DNA of 64,000 nt, taken from assembly GCA_025024175.1 (NCBI GenBank), contig QCXZ01000137.1:81282680-81346679 (forward strand). Direction: 5' to 3'. The translations under genes were made by a program, and so were the position numbers. The first letter of the stretch is position 1. Each line of letters starts with the position of its first letter. Shown piece by piece: positions 33,401 through 45,400 of this stretch. Below the pieces are notes generated by a model. It saw nothing but the letters and a program-made list of their open reading frames with translations. It was not told where the DNA came from and did not search any database. This DNA is from Rhyzopertha dominica (lineage: Eukaryota; Arthropoda; Insecta; Coleoptera; Bostrichidae).

Positions 33401-36400
33401 TGGTATATATGGACTGTGGTTTTAGCTCCTTAAACATCATGCAATTTTTTTTTAAGCTATGTATCGGGCTTTACAGGAAGAAACCTCTAGTGGCAATGTT
33501 TCTTATATTTGAAACCTACAGAATTTACCAAGATCTTCCAACTGGATACGCAGCAATCGTTAAGAAATCTTGTCGTCGAATGCCTTAACTCTACGTTTCC
33601 GATAAGATTTCGTGTGGTTCCAAATTTTCTCTTTTTTTTATTAGATTTATATAACGTCATTTGCATATACTTCTTGTACTCCACGATATTTGTAATCTTC
33701 GAAAAGTTTCTTTTCCGGATTTTGGGAAGTTGGTGACACTGGAAAACTCAAAAACAGTATTACAAGCAAAAACTGTAACTGCTACTAAACGCATTTACTA
33801 AAACTTAGGATGACAAGAAACCGCTTAATTCGCTTTGCAACTACACCATTATACTAAAACACACTTCTCCCTCACGTTGTGCTTTTGTTTCGCGGTTCTG
33901 AACAGAATAACGTTGTTTTGAGCCGTCAAGACGAGATAATGTTTCCCAGTTTCATCGCCGACATAACAAATTTCCCTCAATTTTGCCCTATTCCTTTGAA
34001 GCTCAGCCGACGCACGAGGAAAAAATTGCGCTGCACTAAAAGCTTAATTACGTAGAATCCGGCGGGTATCTTCGGCAGCACGGGCTTTGTTTCCCTCCCC
34101 TGACGTGGCCGATAAACCGACTGGTTAAAATGTTCATTTTCCCTGGGAAATTAGGCTGGAGCGTTGTAGTTGCGGTGCGTTTCGGTATATATTATATGGT
34201 GACGTGGAAGCCATCTTGATGGAGCTGAATTTAATTAACTACGGTTTTGTGTAACTGTCGGTGGTGAAACACTGTGGACTGTGTGGACGTCAGTTTGTTT
34301 AAGCGGATTGCTTCGCTGCTTTGCTCCTATCCCGGATTAAACCCCACAAAATATATATCGTTATTATGACCAACTACTACCTGCACTGAATTCTTTTAAA
34401 GGCGCGCCTTTTGTGAAATATGTTGAAATTGCAAAATTGAATAGCTTTTAAATAAGCTGCTTTTATTTGGGATTTATTGAAGTCTAATTATAGAATAGTT
34501 CGACGACCATTTAGATCTAATGCTCATTAGTCTGAAGTCAGGTATTTAGTTGCCTCCTCTTCCATCTCAGTATAGTTGTAAAAACCTCCGTATACTTTTT
34601 GGCTCGGAACTGGCGTTGCAACATGATAGGCAAGTGAAAGAGCAGCTGCGCTTTTTTATTTTTAAATGTTCCGTAAGATTTAATTCTTTACTTTCCCTTT
34701 TGCAGTGCAAAACCATTAATTATAATGTGATCAGCTGATAATTCGGTGCTTCCTGAGGTCGTCCTGATCTCCACAAGACGTAAAATTCAAGTTGTAAAAT
34801 ACGTTCCCAATACAATGAATGCAACAGTAAAATAATAGGGAACAACCCCAATCAGAAACCCAAGAGAAAAAGACCAGGTTGTAATGGACTTAAGTTAAAT
34901 TTAAGATTTGACAGCAGCAAAAATTATATCAGTGATGAAACCGGCTAACGGTATGGCCCATAAATGATAACCAACAGTGGGTTACAAAAGCAAAAAACAA
35001 CTAAACCCGAAATCTGCCATAAAACGTTGAATTCTCAGAAAATCAAGCAACGGACAAAGGCGACTAAAATCACTTCAAATACTCTAAAATCGCCAAAGTA
35101 GAACGTTAAGGCAGTATTTCTAAACGAATCAGCAAAATATTACGATATCTGATCGCGCCAGTAGCAGAAAACATATTGGATCCAAGGATCCGCAAATAGA
35201 TGTAAGAAAAAGTTGATAATCCTCTCGCCTGAAGCAAGCAAGAACCAAGGTAATGAGAAAGACTGCTTATAACCATCAAGGGCAGTGCAAACTGAAAAAT
35301 TAATAGAAGATCACAAATGAACCCACAAAATAAAGAAGAAGTTTCTAGTTTATGCTTAAAAAAAACTAGAACTTGTTTTAGGGAGACAGATGTGAAATGG
35401 TTGCTTACATCAAAACGGACCAATAGTTAGATCTTTTATGCGCTTTTGACATACTATAATGCATGTGTATACTATGCTGTCTGCACAGCAACCAACTACA
35501 GACGTTATTATTATAGTCCCTCAATTGTCTATATCATATAAAATAAAGCAATGGTATGATATAGAAGAATCCTTCTTAAATGGGATACCTTTTATATCTT
35601 TTCTTAAGAGGATAGACGATAAAAGTGTGAATATAGGAAAAGATCAACAACGTCCTATGTAGTTAATGGCTCGAAGTAGAGAAATATTAAATTTGTCAGG
35701 CAGAAAATGTATGAATAATACTATAAATATATTATGCTCTCAAAACCACACGATATAAATACACTGCTCAAAATGGTCTAAGGAACTTACAGTTTTTCTG
35801 GGTTTTCATTAAATTTGGACCTATTCTAATGTTAACAATACTTGCAACTGCAACTTGCAATAACGCCAAAAGATTGTATAACAAATTAGACAAGAATTAG
35901 AAATTTTATTGTGTAATTAAATACAAATTAACTAAAATTTTACAAAAGATACATTTTATAATGATGAATTACAACACGCGAACACAACAAAATTAAAAAA
36001 TACAGAGTTTTCTTCAATACTTAGTGAGCCTAGTACACTATGTTTCCACCTCGAGAATTAATAATGGCCTGACATCTCCTAGGCATGCTCAAAATGCATC
36101 GATCAATGGCTTTTGGTGGAATCAAATTCCATTGCTCCCCAAGAGATTTTCAAAATCAGGAAGGTTATGGATATTCGGCGTAAATGGTGTTAACCTTCTT
36201 TGAAGCATGTCCCACACTCAATGTCTGGCGATTGAGGAGGCCATGGAAGAACACGAATCTCTTCATCAGCCAACCAGTTGGTTGCTCTCTGACCAATATG
36301 CATGTGCGAATGGTTGAACAACAGGTTCTAGAACTTGCTCAATGTATCGATCCTGAGTCATTGTTCTGTCGATGCAAACGAGGTCTGTTTTATGGTGGAT

Positions 36401-39400
36401 AATGAAACCGCCCCATGTCATCCCTAGTTAAGTGTCGACGCTCCATATTCCAGTTTTATCAATGAACACGTTATTATTGCACTGAATACACCTTATCACA
36501 TGTTTCAAACTTCAGTTTAAAACAAATGAAAGGAACCTACGATTTGACGACGAGGCATAAATACTGAAGTTAAAGGCAGAATTTTTGGTCTGAAATCGGT
36601 GGATTTTGATTTATAGTGATCCAGTTGTATCAAAAATTTATTTGAGAAATCATTTGGCCGCACCAAACATGAAATTTCCAGATGAAAAGATAATAAAGTG
36701 TATGTTCCTTTGACCATTTTGAGCAGTGTAGTTTCGTAGTATATTAAACACTAACCGAGTATCTACATTACTTTATAAAGATAACTGTATTACAAAATAT
36801 TGCGTCAACCAACAACTGAAACATGATGCAGTTTTTTTTTGCTTTTAGTTATCCTGCAACTATCCCATAGTTTTTTGTTTACTGAACGTGAAGTTTCAAA
36901 CAGTATAATCATAATCTTTCTAATATCAGCCAAGTATTTAAAATATCTTTAGCTTCCTACAATCAGTTCAGCTTCCCAACTACAATACTAAAATTAATTT
37001 ATTTAGGATAAATCGAATATTGCTGATTGTTAAGTAGGGCATTATGGTTTAACAATTTTCACGGTTTAAAACTAGAATTGATGATTGCATAAATATATCG
37101 AACGTGGCAACAAGTACAAGTGCTGCGGATTTTATTTTATTCTGTTGCCTTTGTCTCTACCTTCCATAATTAAAACCCGATAAAGTGATTAACCTAAATA
37201 CGTCACAACTGCCAGTGACATGGTAACAAACCATGCAAATTGATTGCATTGTCAGTTAACCAGATAAAAAGAATCATTCGGGTTAAAATTTATTCATCGA
37301 GTTGCCGTTACTACGATTTTTTTATACAAACTTTCGGCAAACAAGCAAAATCTTGCTACTTGCTTGATGCTTGATACAGTTTACAGATTTTCTAGTCCTT
37401 TTTCAAAAAATTGTTTTTTTATACTTCATCTTTTTTTATGTAAACAGTATGTTTTACATCTTTAATATTAGGTCTCTTTACGTTTAGAACGTAGAATTTG
37501 TTTGAAGAGAATGTTTAACTGTTATATATAGGATTTGTAAGAATTTCCAACCAACGTGATATTTACTTTGATGTTTATTTCGTCATACTTTTATGTGAAA
37601 TTGTTAATTCAAAGGTTTGAGACTACAGTATTTCTATTAATGAATTGTCATTGTTAAAAGTTTTTAAATTGAACATTTTTTTCGAATTATAATTCTTAGT
37701 ATATCTATACGATTGAGTTTTCCAATATTATACGCATATTATATCATTTTGTGTTTATTGAGATGGACGGAACCTGTCGATGATTTGAAACAGTTTTGTT
37801 TTATTTACCGTCCTGTAACTCGATCAACTGCATTTTCATCATCACTTCAAGGGAGTAACTTGCGCATTACCTCCACCTCTGCCCAAAAACACTGAAATTG
37901 GCATACATGAAATCCATCGAATTAATATAATATTGGTTTCATACAATATTAACAGATATTAAATCTAGCAGCTACTGATTGATCATTACGTCAACCCCGC
38001 AAACATATTGCTTATTGGAAATTCCCGAGCTTTCCGCATAATGTGTAACTCACCCGAACAGATTGCAATGGCGCTGTTCCACGTTGTATCCAGGGCACTC
38101 AGCCAAGCGGCATGTCCTCACCCTCTGCTGTATCCCCGAGGAACAGGGAACGCTGCAGGCGGACCAGTCGGTCCATTTGGTCCATCCTGAAAAGAAAAGT
38201 TTTGTGAGTAATAATGTGTAAACTTTCTGCGTCGTTTTTTCTTCCCCCTGACAAATGGGTAGGTATTGTTATGTGGGTGGTTAGCTTGCTCATCTTCTAA
38301 ATACAAATCGTTATCTCGAGGAAGCTCCCAATTATCTTGAGTTTGTTCATGTCATCATCATCATTCATTATAAGTAAGTAAGAATTTAGGATGGCAATGC
38401 CATCTGTCAGCATTACACTGACATGATGACAAAGCCACCTAGCTGCCTTAACGTTTACTACTTCCTAAAGGAAGTGACCTGTAGCCTGACAAATTGGCAT
38501 GCAACTGCATACTTCAATTTGACAGCAGGCCACCACGGCACATTTTGCTAGCGGGCAAGAACCGACATACATTAAAACGCAGGAAGTAGTACCCGTTAAG
38601 GCAGCTAGGTGGCTTTGTCATCATGTCAGTGTAATGCCATCCTAAATTCTTACTTACATCATACCATTGCTTTGGTATATAAGCAAAACCAGTTCTATGC
38701 CGTGTTGTCTACACTAGACCTAAACTGCACTGATGAGCTGTAATGACAGCGAAATAGATCTATCTGCAGTTGATCGGGGTGAAGACAGCACTGCATAGAC
38801 ATGCATTTTAATTACCCTCGTAGTTTTCAAAATCGTATAAAACTTTGAAAACATTCAACCCGATTGCGAAGTCCAAAAGCAGCGAGCTTTCTCGATCGAG
38901 GAAACGCACGCAAATCGAAAAACCTGCACACCCCAACTGGCACGGGCTAACTTTTCTCATCGCCCGCTCCTGGCAGCTTTTAAACTTTTAATTAAGTCGT
39001 CTCGATCCGCTGCATGCAGGTCGACGATTTCTATTTGCACGGCGCGAAATTTCGGCGTCGGCGAGGCGCGTTTCCGTCTTTGATCTGCTGTCTATGCGTG
39101 CCCGCAAAAATTTCTGATATCGATTCGACGCTGGCATTCCGGTCATAAGGCGTCCCCGGTGATAAAGCGTCTTGGCGCCCTCATCTTCGTTTAAGATGGA
39201 GTCAAACGAGATATTTTTATGGTAACGACTTAGTGATTCGCCGGAGATGATAAAAATCGTGGGAGGAGGTGTAAAACGAGCCGCATTTTCGCACTTTTAA
39301 GACAACCCTATTCCGTGACTGTTTTATGGCATTGAGATCCGAAATTGCTCACTGAATAATGACTAGCACAATTAGTTAGATGTATCAGGTAGATGTCATT

Positions 39401-42400
39401 GTGGCAGTTTTTAAAAGTTCTCCATAAAAGTTTCGACTTTATTGGAATTTTTCTGTATTTCCTGATGGCCGACATCAGCTCTGTTGACAGAGCCCATTCG
39501 AGATATTGCACAACTGAAATCTCCAATGGACGTCACTTAGAAAACCGTACTCAGCCTACAGGCTGCTTCCGGTCCATTAATATTAACCACAGTCTTCGAA
39601 TTCTAAAGTTAAATGCAGAAGGTATATCAAAAGATAAATTCGACTGCCTTGCAAGATTTCCTCAAGAAAATAAAGTAGACGTGATACTTCTTCAAGAGAC
39701 TCATGCGGTCGATGTTTAGGATTTCCGCAGATAAGGGATCAACCCTAATCGATTCTCTAAACAGCAGTATTCAGCATGGGTCTGCAACGACATCTGTCTT
39801 AACCACCTTCCGGTCAGTTAATAAAGATTTTGTAAATGGTATTGAAATGATCATAAAAAAGTAGGAGACCTCACCATTTATTTACAACATTTATAATTCT
39901 CTTAAAACTATCTGGCCAGACAACTTCTTTAGATACCACAAACATCCCTGTGTGGTGACAGCCATCATAATTTATGGAGCTACAGTGATAACGACATGAG
40001 CGGACTTGGTCTGATGAACTGGATAGGAGAGCACAACCTGCATCCTGTTTACAATGAAAAAGAGGAAAGAGCTTCCATTTGTTATTGTTCTATAATAACA
40101 GTTTAGATACAAGTACTTTCTTTGTTTCAGAAAGTAAATGTGACTGGTGTTTTAAAGCCTGGGAAACCTCCAAATGATCAGGAAGTTACAGACTTGTTGC
40201 CCCCCTGAATGCTACAAGTTACTAGGGAAATCACTCTACCAGAGAATACGACCTATTATTGAAGACTTACTTCCGAATGAACAAGCAGATTTTAGGAAGA
40301 ACAGAAGTTGCTGTGACCAAGTCTTGGCTCTAACAACGCATGCTGAAGTTGGTTTCAAGAAACGATTGATAATTGGATTTAGTGTTCATACACTTAAGGG
40401 CAGCCTATGATACTGTGTGGAACGATGGCTTGATCCTCAAACTATTTAATAATATAAAATGTGAAAAGACTGTGAAGCTCAACGAATGAATCCTATCCCA
40501 ACGTCATTTCAGAGTGTTTTTTTGAAACAAAGTAGCAAATATGGAATTTTGAATATTGGTCTTCCAAAAGGATCAGGTCTGTTGCCTATTCGTATAGAGA
40601 AAATTTGTGTATGCAGACGACATGGCATTCATTCGTTCATGTTAAAATTGAGTATCTTCATAGATATCGTTCAAATCTATTCTAAACATCTTGGCGTCAT
40701 TACTTTTATGAGAGTTTAATAATAAAGTACTTAAATAATCACTTAATTACTTAAATAATAAGTCATAACAATGCAGAGCTACCCCAAATTCTATTTTGTT
40801 CTTCGTCAGATGAATTACAATTTAATCAACGCACCTGGTTTGATTCACAGCGGTGTTAATCCGGAAGTTGTCGGAAACTTCTCCCCAGTTTGGAGCTAGT
40901 TAATAGCTACAAGATAATATGCAGGTGTGCACCTCAAAATCATTAACAATCCTGTCTAACGGGTCTGTTACCACTGAAACATCTTGATTTCAGGGCTAAT
41001 GGTGTGAAAGCTATATGGTTTCTACACATTCGAGAATTACAGCAGGTACTTGAATATTAATCTATTTGGGGAAGTTATTGGATGTATTTAGAACCATTCA
41101 ATATTTTTGGGTATTATAGTCAAACAAAAGCACAAATTTACTCTTTGTAGAGTGTCAGTTAACAAAAGATATTTTTCCTTTGCTTTTACAAATTGAATCT
41201 GTCTTCTATTTTCTGTTGTCAGCAGTCTACGTTAGTTCATACATCAAATGACAATTTTTTTATTAACTGACTATTGTCTGGGGCATAATAACAGTTTAAA
41301 ACACTTTCTGAGGCTTATTTCTTGCTTGCAAAACTACATGTATTATCCTCCAACGAAAATGTACTACGACATTACAAATTCGGCCCCTATAAATGCCAAA
41401 CTATTCTGCTTGCATTCTGATTGAAGCTTTGAACTCATTACCTTCGAATCATAGTGGATATTATAAGATACTTATGGGATTACTATATCTTTACAACTAT
41501 TTTACTATTATTCAGTTCGTTATTATACAACTAAATAGCATAACCTTAAATACTCTTCCGAGTTATGCNGATATCACNATGAAGAAAATAAGAGAGAGCA
41601 TTTTGTAGGATATAGCAAAATCACCATGTGAGTTGGACTTAAAAACAGAGATAATAATTTCCGTGAATAATGTAGAACACAGGCAGCTGCTGAAATGCAA
41701 TTTTTAACTCTTTTATATGTAGAATTCCAGCGTGCATATTGAAATTTCCGACGAGGCGGAAATAACTCCGGAAAAATTTCCAATAATTAATATTCCCGGA
41801 ATCGTTGGAACAAACGCCCAACAACACTGTGCTATTCACAAACAGGCTCCACATAGGAAATGACCTTTGTCATTTTCAATAATTTTATTTGTTTTCAGTT
41901 TATACTGCTATTTGTAATATGACTGCAATAATTGGGATTTTATCAATATAACAGTATATTTTGCATTCGTCCTATACATATGTAAGTATCTTTTTTTGGG
42001 TTTAGGTATAGCTAGCTCAGGTTTTACGTCGTTTCTTTAAAAGCAGCAGATGAGCGAATAAATTATGAACAACATCCGTGTCAGGACGAAATGCGATACA
42101 TAAAACATTACTAACGTCGCGTGAAATTAACGTGCGTCTACAATCCCGATATTATTCATCCTCATTGCCTCACTTGGCTGCATACAACTATACGAATGCA
42201 CGGGCGGCATCCAGCTAAATACAACATGCACTACAAGCTACGACAATTAATACGGATTAATTCGACGCCTTCTGATACAGAAAAGGTCCCCCAGTACAAC
42301 TGAATAAATCATTTTACTGTTTCATTCCGGCTGGTTGCTCCGACCTTCGTAATTTATGTATTTTGCGAGTGGCTGAACACTGCGTTACAATTTTTATGCG

Positions 42401-45400
42401 CCCGCCCGAGGAGGAAACGCTAAAACTCAGGTAGCAGGTTTTAAAACGATCGTGAATTATCTTTGAACATGCAGTCGTGAAATACAGTTGTTATTGCGCC
42501 ATCAGTTTTAAAGCGACAGGTACCGAAGCTAATACTTTATCCTCAACAGTTATCAGCGCATATTTTACAAGTTTTGCGCAGTTTTGTATCGTTGTTTTCC
42601 CACTTCGCTACATGCACATTCTGCGCACTCTGAATAAACAGATCGAAACTTTGGTTTGTACTAGAAAATACCCATCAGGATTGATTCAAGCTGTTTCTTT
42701 AGGATAAAAGGTTTTGAAATGAAGCAGCTGCACATTTCTCTTTGATACAAGTATAACGCGTACAAAAATTGCTGCATCAGTTTCTATGGAGGTTAAAGTC
42801 GCTTTATAGCTTTAAGAGATTTTAGATATCACTGATTATTGTGGTTATGTTTACTACGACTTCTTGCCATAATACAATAAATTAAGGTTACCTTACAGGG
42901 ATCATGTTACGCCTTACATCGTTGGTCTTCAAGAAATGAAGATTTATGACTTAACTTGGTACTTGTATATAGCATTTCTGAGCAAACTATTGCAGAGTGG
43001 AGTTCCAGTTTATCTTTCTGCTCTGCTATAAAGGAGATCTGATATACACGCAGTAAACATTAGAACGAACAGTTTCACAATACCAGCACATCGCACTAAC
43101 AAATTCAGAGGTNGTTTAAGTTCGCCTCAGTTTAGATTAGAAAGCAACGTGTTACAGTACGTAGGTAATATGTTAGAGAACTATATTAAGGGGTGTCGAA
43201 AATTATAGAAACTAGAAATAGCACAGCATATGAGATCTCACAAAAAAGTAATCCCATGGGTATAAGAAGTAGTTAACAGCATTTATACAATTCAGAAATA
43301 CTTTTTCTGAAAATTAAAAATATCCAGAATAGTAGTTGAATGTTATACGGTTCTTCGAACGTCCATTGCTGCTTTTTCCCCCACATTTCCTCTTGGTTTA
43401 ATATTTACAGTTTTGAATAAATGGAATATTTCCAAAAGCACTCTAATGAATTGTTCCATTCAAACTAGGTATACTTCTAGTTACAAACAACTTGATGTGT
43501 GAGATGTGTCATATACATTTTTCATCGTGTAATAAATTAGAAAAATCTTCGCACAATTGCTTTGAAATGTTTATTTACAAAGGTGCCTAACACTTTTTAT
43601 TTATTTCTAGGTATATTTTAAAAAAAGTAAACGAATACAACAGAAATTTTCTTGTTACTTTCTTTAAAGGTGTCATCAATTACTAAGTAAAATACAACCC
43701 TTTAGGTTAAACAGGTTAGATCAGATCATTTTATGTTCAGAAATTTTATCATCTGTTTGTAATTTGTAGAATTTTAGTGTAATTTGGCAAAGAAATTAAT
43801 CATATAGCTACAGTTAATCACCTATTACTATTACAAGTGATGAAGGTTGGTTACATACACTCACTATCTTGCAAAAACGACATGAACAGATTCCCTTTTT
43901 TATATTTTTTGATAATATTTTCCTGCGTAAGATGGTTATATATTCAACCTGGATGGATTGCCAGTTCTAGGAAATGTGCTTTAAAATTCCAGCTTCTAAA
44001 CTTAAAAGAATTTCAATTTCGGATACCGGGAGTGAAGATGGATTTGTGCCTAATTCATTACACCTGGGGTGTAAATAAAATCAGTCTGGTATGACGTGTT
44101 CTCAGAAACCTTAATTAGAACGATTTCTAAAGGTAATATTTGTATATCTGACAATGCGAGTTACTGTTTTGTACTAGATGGTGAAGTTCAGAACAACAGC
44201 AGTAAAAAAGCGAAGTTCCAGAATTATACAAAGAAGCTGTTTGCATAAAAACGTATGAAAAAATACAAAATGGGGTACGATTTATATGTAATTAGGGTTA
44301 AATCAAGGAAAAATTAAGGACAAGAAACACTGGTGGCAAATTTTGCAAAGAAACATTGGCAATGATTAAAAAACATTCGATTTATTAACTCCGGTCGCTG
44401 GGAATAAATCTGTACAGCACGCAGAAGATAAATAATAATAATAATAATAATAATTTATTCCATAGAAGATACTATAAAAGCGTCGAACAAGTCAAGTATA
44501 TGTACATTACGTTTGTACGACAAATTTGTAAATTCAACAACAGAATACAACATTTAACAAGAATACACTTAATCATAAATAAATATACAGGTTACACTTT
44601 TAAATCTGGTATCGAGTAAGGCACCTCGTCTGCTAGCATGTGTTTCAGTTTGCGTCTAAATAGTCTCGCATTCGAATTTTTCAGTTCTGCCGGTATGTTG
44701 TGGTATATCTTTATCAATTGTATAACAACATTCTGGTGGACCCGCGCATATTTTGAGAATGGAATCTTTAACTTGTTTTTATTTTTGCACTCACGCGTAC
44801 TATAGTTATGGTGCATTCCATGAAGTCGCATTACTTCTTTATAGTTTTCTTGNCCTTTCTGGCACTTGGGGGTAGCCTTCTGCTTGTTTCCCCTCGTTGT
44901 TTTCATTTATTTCTTACGTTTTCAGCAATTTGCATCTANACTGTTATTTTCTTGTAGCGGAGCTAGCTCCGCCGGTCAAGATTCTGTTTAAATGTGGGGG
45001 AAATTTGTTTATCAGTGTTTAAAATTTCCTTTTTAGATTGAAAAGTTTTATTTTGGCTTTTTGCAAGTATGTAAGTGTTATTTTAAAGTTTTCTTTTTGC
45101 AGTATTTATCTTTGATTATTAAGGTTACTTAGAATCAGAATTTTTTTTAGTTCTAACTAATTTTGTGCCTGCAGTTGCGGTTATACAATTAGTGCAATAT
45201 AAATTTATTTAATGGTAATTAGGATTAAGAGAAAGATTAAATTTTTAATATTAGATGAAATTAGATACCCCGTTATTCTGAGTGTCAATTTTTTATTAGT
45301 ATTTATAAAAATGAAAGGATTTATATGTTGCCGAGATATTGATTTAAAGCTTAGAGTGCGTATGCTACGTTGTTATGTTTTCTCCACATTATTATACGGC

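Noticed and set aside
38099..38306. Two - strand frames, one with a short collagen-like run (GPNGPTGPP).
   Set aside because: Phase from the neighbouring exons selects a different frame, which encodes a clear TSP1 repeat; the Gly-Pro run is out of frame and stops.
44958..44971. A 14-bp perfect palindrome CGGAGCTAGCTCCG as a possible site-specific element.
   Set aside because: Isolated, within unassigned LINE-flanking DNA, with no second occurrence noticed.
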